Assembly: GCA_900317515.1 (NCBI GenBank)
Contig: ONHA01000027.1
Span: 1-39,964, forward strand
Reading direction: 5' to 3'
DNA: 39,964 bases
DNA from: an uncultured Eubacteriales bacterium
Lineage (GTDB): Bacteria > Bacillota > Clostridia > Lachnospirales > Lachnospiraceae
Shown: positions 8,316 through 16,172 of the stretch, one piece after another
Layout: every line of letters begins with the position of its first letter
Position numbering within the stretch: the first letter of the stretch is position 1
Position numbers and translations under genes: made by a program
Notes under the pieces: generated by a model
Database searches by the model: none
What the model saw: the letters and a program-made list of their open reading frames with translations, nothing else
Told to the model about the DNA's origin: nothing

Positions 8316-9176
8316 ATGTGGATCGCTGAGAACTGGAAGGATTACGAAGTGCTGGACGCCTCCGAGGGAGAGAAGCTGGAGCGATGGGGGAAATACACCC
8401 TGGTCCGGCCGGACCCTCAGGTGATCTGGAGCACGGAGAAAAAGAGGGCTGCCTGGAGGCGTCCGGACGGCCATTATACGAGAAGCGCCAAAGGCGGCGG
8501 AGAGTGGGACGTGAAGAACCTGCCGGAGTCCTGGCAGATCACCTACGGGGACCTCAGGTTCAACCTGAAGCCTCTCGGGTTTAAGCACACCGGGCTCTTT
8601 CCGGAGCAGGCGGCCAACTGGGACTGGTTTTCGAAGCTGATCCGTGAGGCGGGCCGGCCGATCAAGGTGCTGAACCTCTTTGCCTACACGGGCGGCGCCA
8701 CGCTCGCGGCGCTTTCCGCAGGCGCTTCGGTCACCCACGTCGACGCCTCGAAGGGCATGGTCGGCTGGGCGAAGGAAAATGCCGCCGCCTCCGGCCTTGC
8801 GGACAGAAGCGTCCGCTGGCTTGTGGACGACTGCACGAAGTTCGTGCAGCGGGAGATCCGCCGGGGGAGCACCTACGACGCGGTGATCCTGGATCCGCCC
8901 TCCTACGGGCGCGGCCCGAAGGGGGAGGTCTGGAAGATCGAGGAGACGATCTGGCCGCTTCTCACCCTGCTTGCGGACGTGCTCTCGGAGAAGCCGCTCT
9001 TTATGCTGCTCAATTCCTACACGACCGGGCTGCAGCCGGGGACCATGAGCTATATGCTCTCAGCGGCGCTTAAGGAGAAACACCCCTCTTACGTGGAGGC
9101 GGGCGAGATCGGCCTGCCGGTCACGGAGAACGGGCTTGTGCTTCCGTGCGGGTGTGCCGGGAGAGTGGTGTTCTAA
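8316..9176 (+). CDS. Class I SAM-dependent methyltransferase, RlmI/K-like
   Basis: A 286-residue methyltransferase. SAM-binding motif I is LNLFAYTGGAT (residues 119-129), motif II VTHVDASKG (139-147), and motif IV DPPSYGRG (193-200). The FAYTGG/DPPSYG pair is that of the rRNA m5C methyltransferases RlmI and RlmK, but the RNA-binding PUA domain is missing: the 110 residues before motif I are short and Trp-rich. A 23S rRNA cytosine-C5 role is likely by homology but unproved. AGGAG lies before the ATG, 10 bp after the preceding gene, and a strong terminator follows 4 bp after the stop, so this is the last gene of the unit. Alternative: a tRNA or small-molecule methyltransferase. Confidence 0.85.
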   Translation: MWIAENWKDYEVLDASEGEKLERWGKYTLVRPDPQVIWSTEKKRAAWRRPDGHYTRSAKGGGEWDVKNLPESWQITYGDLRFNLKPLGFKHTGLFPEQAANWDWFSKLIREAGRPIKVLNLFAYTGGATLAALSAGASVTHVDASKGMVGWAKENAAASGLADRSVRWLVDDCTKFVQREIRRGSTYDAVILDPPSYGRGPKGEVWKIEETIWPLLTLLADVLSEKPLFMLLNSYTTGLQPGTMSYMLSAALKEKHPSYVEAGEIGLPVTENGLVLPCGCAGRVVF

Positions 9177-9180
9177 GCGC

Positions 9181-9219
9181 AAAAACGGACGGGCTGTCGA
9201 TGACAGCCCGTCCGTTTTT
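9181..9219. terminator. Bidirectional rho-independent terminator
   Basis: Perfect 18-bp inverted repeat (9181-9198 and 9202-9219) with a 3-base loop GAT; the arms begin with five A and end with five T, so it can stop transcription from the methyltransferase side and from the convergent mntP-like gene. Confidence 0.9.
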
Positions 9220-9229
9220 GCTTAGTTAT

Positions 9230-9817
9230 TTATACCCAGAACGCCAGCCCCAGATGCTCCATGAGGATCTTGAGCCCGATCAGGATCAGGATGCAGCCGC
9301 CGGTGATCTGGGCCGTGCCCTTGAACTTCGCCCCGAACGCGGACCCGATCGCGACGCCGGCCGCGCCGAAGAGGAAGGTCGTCCCGCCGATGATGAGGGC
9401 GGGCCGCAGGATCGGAGTCTTGAGGAACGCGAAGGAGACGCCGACCGCGAGCGCGTCGATGGATGTCGCGACCGCGAGCGGAAGCATGACCTTCGGGGAG
9501 AAATCCCTGTCCTTATCGTCGGGCTCCGTCCTGCCTTCCGCCTTCTCCCGGATCACGTCGCGGATCATATTGAGGCCTATGTAGAGGAGCAGGACGAAGA
9601 CGATCCAGTGGTCGACCGCTTCTATATAGGAAGAGAAGCGGGAGCCGAAGAGCCAGCCGAGCGCCGGCATGAGGCCCTGGAAGCCTCCGAACCAGAGTCC
9701 GGCGGCGAGGGCGTGGGAGGGCTTTATTTTCCGGAGCGAGAGTCCCTTGCAGACGGAGACCGCGAACGCGTCCATGGAGAGCCCGATGCCGATCAGGAGA
9801 ATTTCAAAAAATGACAT
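9230..9817 (-). CDS. mntP: MntP/YtaF-family metal exporter (putative Mn2+ efflux)
   Basis: A 195-residue membrane protein with six hydrophobic helices in two three-helix halves. Each half carries the family's acidic motif: GLSMDAFAVSV (residues 12-22) and ATSIDALAVGVSFAF (about 115-130), the Asp residues proposed to bind the metal. A charged loop (REKAEGRTEPDDKDRD) joins the halves. In the family this exports Mn2+ to protect from excess. I find no yybP-ykoY-type riboswitch in the 94 bases before its start up to the divergent promoter region; the upstream space is too short for one unless it overlaps. Convergent with the methyltransferase gene across a shared terminator. Confidence 0.88.
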   Translation of the reverse strand: MSFFEILLIGIGLSMDAFAVSVCKGLSLRKIKPSHALAAGLWFGGFQGLMPALGWLFGSRFSSYIEAVDHWIVFVLLLYIGLNMIRDVIREKAEGRTEPDDKDRDFSPKVMLPLAVATSIDALAVGVSFAFLKTPILRPALIIGGTTFLFGAAGVAIGSAFGAKFKGTAQITGGCILILIGLKILMEHLGLAFWV

Positions 9818-9911
9818 GACGGTACACCTCTCTCAAAATACGGATATTTTATCATCAGAAAACGAATTAGCCAACACAAACCGGGCGGAGGGCGGCGCTT
9901 TCGGTTTATAA

Positions 9912-9940
9912 TTGACACAAAAAGGAACGTGATATAAAAT
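9912..9940 (+). promoter_or_regulatory. Promoter of the aminotransferase gene
   Basis: Perfect -35 TTGACA at 9912-9917, a 17-base spacer and TAAAAT at 9935-9940. The expected transcript starts near 9947, leaving a leader of about 50 bases that ends in AAGGAGG at 9988-9994. Confidence 0.75.
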
Positions 9941-9999
9941 GAAGGCACCAAAAGGTATCGTAAACGCAGAAATGCCGCACTGCGCAAGGAGGAATTAGT

Positions 10000-11292
10000 A
10001 TGAAAGCATATTGTGATATGACGAGGGAAGAGCTGCTCGCCGAGAAGAGGCACAGAGAGAAGCAGTTTGAAGCAGTCAAGGCAGCGGGCCTTAAGCTTGA
10101 CATGTCCCGCGGCAAGCCCTCGAGGGCACAGCTGGACATCTCCCGCCAGATGATGAATGTCCTGAATTCGGAAGTCTATTACAATGATGAGACCGGCACG
10201 GACGTCCGCAACTACGGTGTCCTGTTCGGCATCCCCGAGGCCAAGTACCTGATGGGCAAGATGTCCGAGGTTGAGCCGGAGGATATGATCATTTTCGGAA
10301 ACTCGTCGCTCAATATCATGTTCGATACGGTGGCCCGTTCCATGACCCACGGTGTCTGCGGCAATACGCCCTGGTGCAAGCTCGACAGAGTGAAATTCCT
10401 CTGCCCGGTGCCGGGTTACGACCGCCATTTCAAGATCACGGAGTTCTTCGGAATCGAGATGATCAACATCCCGCTCCACGAGGACGGCCCGGATATGGAC
10501 ATGGTCGAGGAGTACGTCAACAACGATCCGGAAGTCAAGGGAATCTGGTGCGTGCCCAAGTACGCCAACCCGACGGGCATCACCTACTCGGAGGAGACGG
10601 TGCTCCGTTTTGCTCACTTGAAGCCGGCGGCGGACGATTTCCGCATTTACTGGGACAACGCCTACTCGATCCATCATCTCTATGATGATCCCAAGAAGCA
10701 GGACTACCTGCTCGAGATCCTGACGGAATGCCGGAAGGCAGGCAATCCGGACATGGTGTATAAGTTCATCTCCACGTCCAAGGTCACCTTCCCGGGTGCC
10801 GGCATCGCCGCGCTCGCGACCTCCCAGAAGAACCTCAAGGATATCAAGAAATATATGCAGGTTCAGACCATCGGCCACGACAAGATGAACCAGCTACGCC
10901 ATGTCCGCTATTTCGGCAACATGGCCAACATGCATGAGCACATGCGGCGGCACGCGGCGATCCTGCGCCCGAAATTCGAGCTTGTCGAGACGATGCTCGA
11001 GCGTGAGATTGGCGGCCTCAAGATCGGAGAGTGGACGAAGCCGAGAGGCGGGTATTTCATTTCCTTCGATTCCATGGACGGCTGCGCGAAGGCGATCGTC
11101 GCCAAGGCCGCAGAGGCGGGCGTCAAGATGACGGAAGCCGGCGCAACGTTCCCCTACGGAAAGGATCCGAGAGACCGCAACATCCGCATCGCTCCCTCCT
11201 ACCCGACGGAGGAGGAACTGCGCAAGGCAACGGAAGTGTTCGTCCTCGCGGTAAGGCTCGTGAGCATCGATAAAATTCTGGAAGGAAAATAA
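10000..11292 (+). CDS. Aspartate aminotransferase, fold type I (subgroup Ic-like)
   Basis: PLP-dependent transaminase, 430 aa, cytoplasmic. Key parts: LDMSRGKPS near the N-terminus (about 33-41), the substrate-site CPVPGYDRHF (135-144), VPKYANPTG (185-193, cofactor-binding Asn), YWDNAY (217-222, Asp for the pyridine nitrogen), and FISTSKVTFPGAG with Lys261 as the Schiff-base lysine. The layout matches the Asp_aminotransf (PF12897) family, whose characterised members convert aspartate and 2-oxoglutarate to oxaloacetate and glutamate. Some relatives are annotated as regulators or alanine aminotransferases, so the substrate is inferred. It has its own strong promoter; the sortase gene follows by 21 bp. 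Confidence 0.9.
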   Translation: MKAYCDMTREELLAEKRHREKQFEAVKAAGLKLDMSRGKPSRAQLDISRQMMNVLNSEVYYNDETGTDVRNYGVLFGIPEAKYLMGKMSEVEPEDMIIFGNSSLNIMFDTVARSMTHGVCGNTPWCKLDRVKFLCPVPGYDRHFKITEFFGIEMINIPLHEDGPDMDMVEEYVNNDPEVKGIWCVPKYANPTGITYSEETVLRFAHLKPAADDFRIYWDNAYSIHHLYDDPKKQDYLLEILTECRKAGNPDMVYKFISTSKVTFPGAGIAALATSQKNLKDIKKYMQVQTIGHDKMNQLRHVRYFGNMANMHEHMRRHAAILRPKFELVETMLEREIGGLKIGEWTKPRGGYFISFDSMDGCAKAIVAKAAEAGVKMTEAGATFPYGKDPRDRNIRIAPSYPTEEELRKATEVFVLAVRLVSIDKILEGK

Positions 11293-11313
11293 TCACTCAA
11301 AAGGTACATGCAA

Positions 11314-12192
11314 ATGGCCGGACGTAAAAAGAGCAAAAGAAAAAATGCCTTCGTCGAAGTACTGAGACTTCTTGTGATGGCGATCGCGGTGGCGGTGCTT
11401 CTCTACTCGGCCTGGCAGCTGTACTCGATCTATCACGGGTACCATGCGGCCGGGGAGGAGTACGAGAAACTCGCGGAGGAGTTTACGAAGCCCGGCGGCT
11501 CGGAACCGGAGGTGAAAGAGCCCGCGGGGACGGGCAGCGGTGAGATCCCGGAGCACTCGGGAAGCACCGCGGCTGTGGCGGAGGAAGAGCGGGGCCTTAT
11601 TGAGGACGCAAAGCCGCCCCTCACCGTCGACTGGAATGCCCTTAAGGCGGTCAACAGCGAGATCATCGGCTGGCTCTACGTGGATGCGCAGCCCTCGATC
11701 AGCTACCCGATCTGCCAGGGGACGGACAACGATTATTATCTGCACCGGACGTTCCGCAGGGAGGAGATATTTGCAGGGGCGATCTTCGCCGACTGCATGA
11801 ACTCTCCGGATTTTTCGGACCCGAACACCATCGTCTACGGGCACAACATGAAGAACGGAAGCATGTTCGGCATGCTGAAGTTTTTAAGGGACCAGCAGGC
11901 TTACGATGCGGCCCCCTATTTCTGGATCCTGACGCCGGACGGCAACTACCGCTATCATATCTACGCGGTCATGAACACGCCGCTCGACTCGGAAGTCTAT
12001 ACGTTCTTTGACGGCAGGGGAGAGACTTTCCTTGACTGGGAGAAGCGGATGCAGGCGGCCTCGGATGTCGCAAACGACGTTCCGCTCTCGGAAAATGATT
12101 ACACGGTGACCCTGTCGACCTGCACCTCGGACAGCTCCTACCGCTGTGTCGTGATGGGAAAGCTGGTGTCGACGGATCATCCGGGAAAATAA
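11314..12192 (+). CDS. srtB: Class B sortase
   Basis: Membrane-anchored transpeptidase that joins sorted surface proteins to peptidoglycan. N-terminal basic residues (GRKKSKRK) and one transmembrane helix (about 15-35) precede a Glu/Pro/Gly-rich linker to residue 100 and the sortase barrel. Catalytic residues are in place: His177 in VYGHNM, Cys270 in LSTCTSD and Arg277 in SSYRCVVMGKL. The ATG at 11308 is also in frame, but AAAAGG at 11299-11304 is 9 bases from 11314 and only 3 from 11308, so 11314 is preferred. No gene in this window ends in a recognisable sorting signal (NPQTN or LPxTG with membrane helix and basic tail), so substrates are elsewhere. Confidence 0.92.
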   Translation: MAGRKKSKRKNAFVEVLRLLVMAIAVAVLLYSAWQLYSIYHGYHAAGEEYEKLAEEFTKPGGSEPEVKEPAGTGSGEIPEHSGSTAAVAEEERGLIEDAKPPLTVDWNALKAVNSEIIGWLYVDAQPSISYPICQGTDNDYYLHRTFRREEIFAGAIFADCMNSPDFSDPNTIVYGHNMKNGSMFGMLKFLRDQQAYDAAPYFWILTPDGNYRYHIYAVMNTPLDSEVYTFFDGRGETFLDWEKRMQAASDVANDVPLSENDYTVTLSTCTSDSSYRCVVMGKLVSTDHPGK

Positions 12193-12226
12193 AAAGCAAT
12201 GCATTTTATGTGAAGGGGGTGTTTTT

Positions 12227-12955
12227 GTGAGCAGAGAAACGGAAGAACTTCAGAAAATTATCGATACGCATAATAGAATCGTCTTTTTCGGCGGAGCCGG
12301 CGTCTCGACGGAGAGCGGGATCCCGGACTTCCGCAGCCAGGACGGGCTTTACAACATGAAGTACAAGTACCCGCCCGAGCTGATCATCAGCCATACATTT
12401 TTCGTGCATCAGCCGGAAGAGTTCTATCGCTTCTACCGTGACCGGATCCTGATCACGGATGTGGAGCCCAATCCGGCTCACAAAAAGCTCGCGGAGCTCG
12501 AGGCGGCGGGCAAGCTCACCGCGGTCGTGACCCAGAACATCGACGGTCTGCACCAGAAAGCGGGCAGCAGGAAGGTCTACGAGCTGCACGGATCCATTCA
12601 CAGGAATTACTGCACGCGCTGCCACAAGTTCTTCGGACCCGAGTACATCAGGGAACATGAGCCGGTCCCGAAGTGCGACGACTGCGGCGGCACCGTGAAA
12701 CCGGACGTCGTCCTCTACGAGGAAGGGCTGGACAATGATACGATAAACGGCGCTGTCCGGGCCATCAGCGAGGCGGACTGCCTGATCATCGGAGGGACTT
12801 CCCTTGTGGTCTACCCGGCCGCCGGCCTGATCGACTATTTCAGGGGCGACAAGCTCGTTCTCATCAATAAATCGGCAACCGGCCGCGACAGCGCTGCGGA
12901 TCTGGTGATCCGCGAGCCAATCGGGCAGGTTTTCAGTCAGATCACAGTGAGGTGA
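12227..12955 (+). CDS. Sirtuin, NAD-dependent protein deacylase
   Basis: Removes acyl groups from protein lysines, using NAD and releasing nicotinamide and O-acyl-ADP-ribose. 242 aa. Visible: GAGVSTESGIPDFRS (residues 23-37, NAD site), TQNIDGLH (102-109), catalytic His121 in ELHGS, structural zinc cysteines C129/C132 and C150/C153, and GTSLVVYPAAG near the C-terminus. The GTG start is set by AAGGGGG just upstream. The lack of an Ala-Tyr-Arg motif near PDFR (here RSQDGLYN) suggests a general deacetylase rather than a CobB-type desuccinylase, which is weak inference. The gene sits between sortase and a secreted peptidase, and its stop is 1 bp from the next ATG. Confidence 0.93.
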   Translation: MSRETEELQKIIDTHNRIVFFGGAGVSTESGIPDFRSQDGLYNMKYKYPPELIISHTFFVHQPEEFYRFYRDRILITDVEPNPAHKKLAELEAAGKLTAVVTQNIDGLHQKAGSRKVYELHGSIHRNYCTRCHKFFGPEYIREHEPVPKCDDCGGTVKPDVVLYEEGLDNDTINGAVRAISEADCLIIGGTSLVVYPAAGLIDYFRGDKLVLINKSATGRDSAADLVIREPIGQVFSQITVR

Positions 12956-12956
12956 C

Positions 12957-14717
12957 ATGATAAAAAAGCGTCTCATCGCATTTCTTACAGGCACGGTGCT
13001 TCTTATCGGAAGCGCTGTGCCTTCTTTTGCGGAAAATGAAAACACACAGCCCGGGATCATCGTGATCGCGGAGGACGAAGAGACCGTGCTCCTCGGCGTT
13101 GAGGAATCATCCGGGGAGGCGGAGGGGGGACTTCTGCCGGCGGATATCGCGCTTCTTCTGACCGGGGATCCGGACAAGGAGATGTCCGCGGGTCCCGTTT
13201 CTCAGGAGGCGGAGGGGCAGGAAGGTCCCTTTGCGGAGGAGATGCCGGGAACGGTCGGCGCTGCGGACCTGCCTTCCGCCTGGCGCCCGGAAAAGCTGCC
13301 GGCGGTGGAGACGCAGGGCATTTACAATACATGCTGGGCGTTCGCCGCGATGAAGAGCTCGGAGGTGAACCTTCTTAAAAACGGCTTTGGGGAGGGAACG
13401 GATTTTTCGGAGCTCCAGATGATCTACGGGACCTGGTTCGGAGAGGGAGATTCGTGGATCCCGTCGCCCACCTGGTACAGTGCAAGGGGGAACTATGTCA
13501 TGGCGACGGCGTCTCTCGCCCGCCACTACGGGGCGGCGGACGGTACGCTCTACCCGTACAATACGAGGTTTGCATTTTCGGAGAGCGACCGCACGGCGGA
13601 TATCGCCGCGATTGACCGCGTGATCTGGCCGGGCACCTGGCCGAAGGAGAGGGAGAACTGGAAGAGCGAGTCCTGGGAGGCGAAAAATCAGACGATCAGG
13701 GAGCTTATCTATGAGTACGGCGCCCTGTCGGTCAGCTTTAACGAGAAGGGCGACTACAGTGAGGAGCTGAATGCGTATTATACGGAGTGGCCTTCCGATG
13801 ACGATACAAAGCCTGCCGCCGACCACGCGGTCACTCTCATCGGCTGGGATGACGCGAAGGAGACCCAGGAGGGGACGGGCGCGTTCCTGGCTATAAACAG
13901 CTGGGGCGAAGACTGGGGCGAGAACGGCCTCTTCTGGATCTCCTACAATGACGCATCGCTCTCGGATCCGGCGGCCTATGTGATGGAGGCCCGCGAGCCG
14001 GGAGCGATGCGGGACGATACGGTATATTCCTATACGGGAGCCGGCTACTCGCAGACGGCCAAGAGCACGGCGGCGGTCTGCGGAGCCAATGTCTTTACGG
14101 CGGAAAAAGAGACGATCCTCGACAGAGTGGGGTTTTATCTTCCGGCCAATGCCTCCTACACCGCGAGGGTTCTGAGCGACCTTGCGGATCCGTCCGATCC
14201 GTCTTCCGGCACGGAACGGGCGGTTGTCACGGGTGAAACGGTGTACGGCGGTTTTTACAAGGCGGATCTTCCGGAAAACGTGATGATCGGAGCGGGCGAG
14301 ACCTTTACGGTGGAGCTGACCGTGAGAGCGGATAACAGAAACTGCGTGCTCTTTGAGGGACTGGACAGAAAAGGTGCGGTGACTGTCTGCCATGAGGGGG
14401 AATCCTTCTACTATAATGGTACATCCTGGGCGGATTCGGCCGCGGGCGTTGTGATCGGCGGCAGGACCTACAATACACTCGGCAACATTCCGATCTATGC
14501 CTACGGGATCGGGGAAGGCATGGCTGCGGTCCCCTGCGACGCGGACACCGACGGCATGACCGGTCTTGCGGATCTCCTTACGGCTCTCCGCGCCGCAAAG
14601 GGGCTTACAGGTCTCACCAACTACGGGAGATATGCCGCGGACCTTGACCGGAGCGGGCATATCGACGGAGCTGACGCGGCGCTCATCGCGGGAGAGCTGC
14701 TAAAAGAAATAGAGTGA
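12957..14717 (+). CDS. Secreted C1 (papain-like) peptidase with dockerin-like C-terminus
   Basis: 586 aa. A classical signal peptide (MIKKR, hydrophobic core, cut near SFA-EN) is followed by an acidic region (26-105) that may be a propeptide. The C1A peptidase domain has catalytic Cys126 in GIYNTCWAFA, His290 in DHAVTLIGWD and Asn314 in INSWGEDWG, so it looks active. Residues about 345-515 form a beta-sandwich (lectin-like domain seen after clostridial C1 peptidases). Residues 524-586 contain two calcium-loop repeats, DADTDGMTGLADLL and DLDRSGHIDGADAAL, spaced as in type I dockerins. No cohesin or scaffoldin gene is in the window. The stop of the sirtuin gene is directly upstream, so they may be co-transcribed. 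Confidence 0.88.
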   Translation: MIKKRLIAFLTGTVLLIGSAVPSFAENENTQPGIIVIAEDEETVLLGVEESSGEAEGGLLPADIALLLTGDPDKEMSAGPVSQEAEGQEGPFAEEMPGTVGAADLPSAWRPEKLPAVETQGIYNTCWAFAAMKSSEVNLLKNGFGEGTDFSELQMIYGTWFGEGDSWIPSPTWYSARGNYVMATASLARHYGAADGTLYPYNTRFAFSESDRTADIAAIDRVIWPGTWPKERENWKSESWEAKNQTIRELIYEYGALSVSFNEKGDYSEELNAYYTEWPSDDDTKPAADHAVTLIGWDDAKETQEGTGAFLAINSWGEDWGENGLFWISYNDASLSDPAAYVMEAREPGAMRDDTVYSYTGAGYSQTAKSTAAVCGANVFTAEKETILDRVGFYLPANASYTARVLSDLADPSDPSSGTERAVVTGETVYGGFYKADLPENVMIGAGETFTVELTVRADNRNCVLFEGLDRKGAVTVCHEGESFYYNGTSWADSAAGVVIGGRTYNTLGNIPIYAYGIGEGMAAVPCDADTDGMTGLADLLTALRAAKGLTGLTNYGRYAADLDRSGHIDGADAALIAGELLKEIE

Positions 14718-14792
14718 TTTTCATTTTCCTGCTTGCGTTTTTGCGCAGGATGTGATAAATTAACTGTTTGTGAGAGTTTCACACTAAACCTT

Positions 14793-14815
14793 GCTTCCCG
14801 GGGAGTCCGGGAGGC
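14793..14815 (+). promoter_or_regulatory. rpsF leader hairpin, possible S6:S18 autoregulatory site
   Basis: A 9-bp stem (14793-14801 with 14807-14815, one G-T pair) and 5-base loop, 28 bases before the rpsF start and not followed by a T-run. Its CCGG-rich sequence and position fit the leader element bound by the S6:S18 complex in many bacteria, which is known to regulate rpsF operons, but I cannot confirm the exact CCG bulge. Just upstream, TGTGA and TCACA at 14769-14783 form a second short inverted repeat. Confidence 0.35.
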
Positions 14816-14843
14816 CAAAAGTCCATAAGGAGGAAAGACACAC

Positions 14844-15287
14844 ATGAACAAGTACGAATTAGCACTGGTTGTCTCGGCAAAGCTTGACAACGATGCGCGT
14901 GCTGCAGTCGTCGAGAGGGCGAAGGGTTACATCTCCCGCCACGACGGTGTGGTAGGCGAAGTTGAGGAATGGGGCAAGAGAAAGCTCGCGTATGAAATCC
15001 AGAAGCAGACCGAAGCTTACTATTACTTCATCCAGTTCGAAGGCGAGAGCGATTGCCCGAACGAGCTTGAGAAGCGCATGAGGATCATGGACAATGTCCT
15101 TCGCTATCTCGTTGTCAGAAAAGACGAGAACGACACCTTCAAGGTGACCCCGGACAAGGCTGACGAGGAAGTCGAGGCCGAGGACGAGGAAGTTCCGGCT
15201 GAGGAAGCCGCAGCTGAGGAAGCTCCGGCTGAGGAAGCTGCTGCTGAAGAGGCAGAGGAAGCTCCGGCAGAGGAAGCGGCGGAATAA
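14844..15287 (+). CDS. rpsF: 30S ribosomal protein S6 with acidic tail
   Basis: Small-subunit ribosomal protein that pairs with S18 on the platform of the 30S subunit. The core (residues 1-95) has the usual start NKYELALVVSAKLDND, the WGKRKLAYEIQKQTEAYYYF segment and RMRIMDNVLRYLVVR. The last 45 or so residues are a low-complexity acidic tail made of repeats of AEEAPAEEAA; such tails are frequent on S6 and poorly conserved. AAGGAGG lies 8-14 bases upstream. First gene of rpsF-ssb-rpsR, ending at the terminator at 16173. Confidence 0.97.
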   Translation: MNKYELALVVSAKLDNDARAAVVERAKGYISRHDGVVGEVEEWGKRKLAYEIQKQTEAYYYFIQFEGESDCPNELEKRMRIMDNVLRYLVVRKDENDTFKVTPDKADEEVEAEDEEVPAEEAAAEEAPAEEAAAEEAEEAPAEEAAE

Positions 15288-15339
15288 GCGATAGCCCATT
15301 TGATGATTGACATAATATCAGAAAAATGAGGTAAACAGA

Positions 15340-15810
15340 ATGAATTTAGTGGTTATGATGGGACGCCTTACACGTGATCCGGAAGTCCGGTATTCTGCCG
15401 GCTCGAGCGGAACGACGGTGGCTAATTTCCGTATCGCGGTTGATCGCAGATTCAAGAGAGAGGGACAGCAGGATGCTGACTTCTTCGACTGCGTGGCCTT
15501 CGGAAAGCAGGCCGAGTTCGTGGAGAGATACATCCACAAGGGAACCAAGGTCGTTGTCTCCGGTTCGATGCAGAACGACAATTACCAGGGACGCGACGGC
15601 CAGATGGTCTACCGCAACCGGATCGTTCTTGACAACATCGAGTTCGCGGAGAGCAAGGCGGCCAGCCAGAACAACGCTTACGTACCGCAGGAGCCGGCAG
15701 AGAAGCAGGCACCGAGGCGCGAGAGCCGTCCGGCACCGGCGGTGAACACGTCGGGAGACGGATTTATGAACATTCCGGATGGAATTGACGAGGAGCTCCC
15801 GTTCGTATAA
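15340..15810 (+). CDS. ssb: Single-stranded DNA-binding protein
   Basis: Tetrameric ssDNA-binding protein for replication, recombination and repair. 156 aa: the OB fold spans residues 1-110 (MNLVVMMGRLTRDPEVR, then FFDCVAFGKQAEF and GTKVVVSGSMQNDNY), followed by a flexible Gln/Ala/Pro-rich linker and the acidic protein-interaction tip, here DEELPFV rather than the Escherichia-type DDDIPF but equivalent. Lies between the S6 and S18 genes as in most Firmicutes, 52 bp after rpsF. Confidence 0.97.
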   Translation: MNLVVMMGRLTRDPEVRYSAGSSGTTVANFRIAVDRRFKREGQQDADFFDCVAFGKQAEFVERYIHKGTKVVVSGSMQNDNYQGRDGQMVYRNRIVLDNIEFAESKAASQNNAYVPQEPAEKQAPRRESRPAPAVNTSGDGFMNIPDGIDEELPFV

Positions 15811-15843
15811 ACGGGATCATTTGAGAGAAGGGAGAATCTAAAA

Positions 15844-16113
15844 ATGGCTTATCAGAGAAATACAGAAGGCCGCGAAGGCGGATTCAGAAGAAAACCCGGC
15901 GGATTCCGCAGAAGAAAGAAAGTCTGCGTATTCTGTGGCAAGGACAGCGAGATCAGCTACAAGGATGTCAACAAGCTTAAGAGATATATCTCCGAGCGCG
16001 GCAAGATCCTTCCGCGCCGCATCACCGGCAACTGCGCAAAGCATCAGCGTGCGCTTACCCTTGCCGTGAAGCGTGCCCGCCATCTTGCAATCCTTCCGTA
16101 CGTTCAGGATTAA
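15844..16113 (+). CDS. rpsR: 30S ribosomal protein S18
   Basis: 89 aa. Binds S6 and 16S rRNA in the 30S platform. A basic, Gly/Arg-rich N-terminal arm ([16 protein letters not shown]) precedes the core with [38 protein letters not shown] and the final [11 protein letters not shown]. Cysteines at CVFC and NC could bind zinc (C+ type), which some S18 paralogues have lost. GAGAAGGGAG lies upstream of the ATG. Last gene of its operon. Confidence 0.97.
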   Translation: MAYQRNTEGREGGFRRKPGGFRRRKKVCVFCGKDSEISYKDVNKLKRYISERGKILPRRITGNCAKHQRALTLAVKRARHLAILPYVQD

Positions 16114-16139
16114 GGAAGCGGGGAAACCTTCGCATCCGG

Positions 16140-16168
16140 TTGACGCCGGGCAAACGACAGGTTATAAT
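16140..16168 (+). promoter_or_regulatory. Strong promoter that overlaps the rpsR terminator
   Basis: TTGACG at 16140-16145, a 17-base spacer and a perfect TATAAT at 16163-16168. The start point would be near 16175, two bases inside the left arm of the terminator that begins at 16173. It should serve the gdpP-like, rplI and dnaB genes. Confidence 0.7.
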
Positions 16169-16172
16169 AAAA

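Noticed and set aside
9818-9911. yybP-ykoY manganese riboswitch before the mntP-like gene
   Set aside because: Too little space before the divergent promoter and none of the conserved loops are visible.
13107-14660. Minus-strand open frame of 517 codons opposite the C1 peptidase gene
   Set aside because: It is antisense to a well-supported peptidase with a complete triad. The product is Arg/Pro/His-rich without domains, as expected for an antisense frame in GC-rich DNA.
14727-14750. Terminator after the C1 peptidase (CCTGC...GCAGG)
   Set aside because: Only a 5-bp stem with no following T-run.
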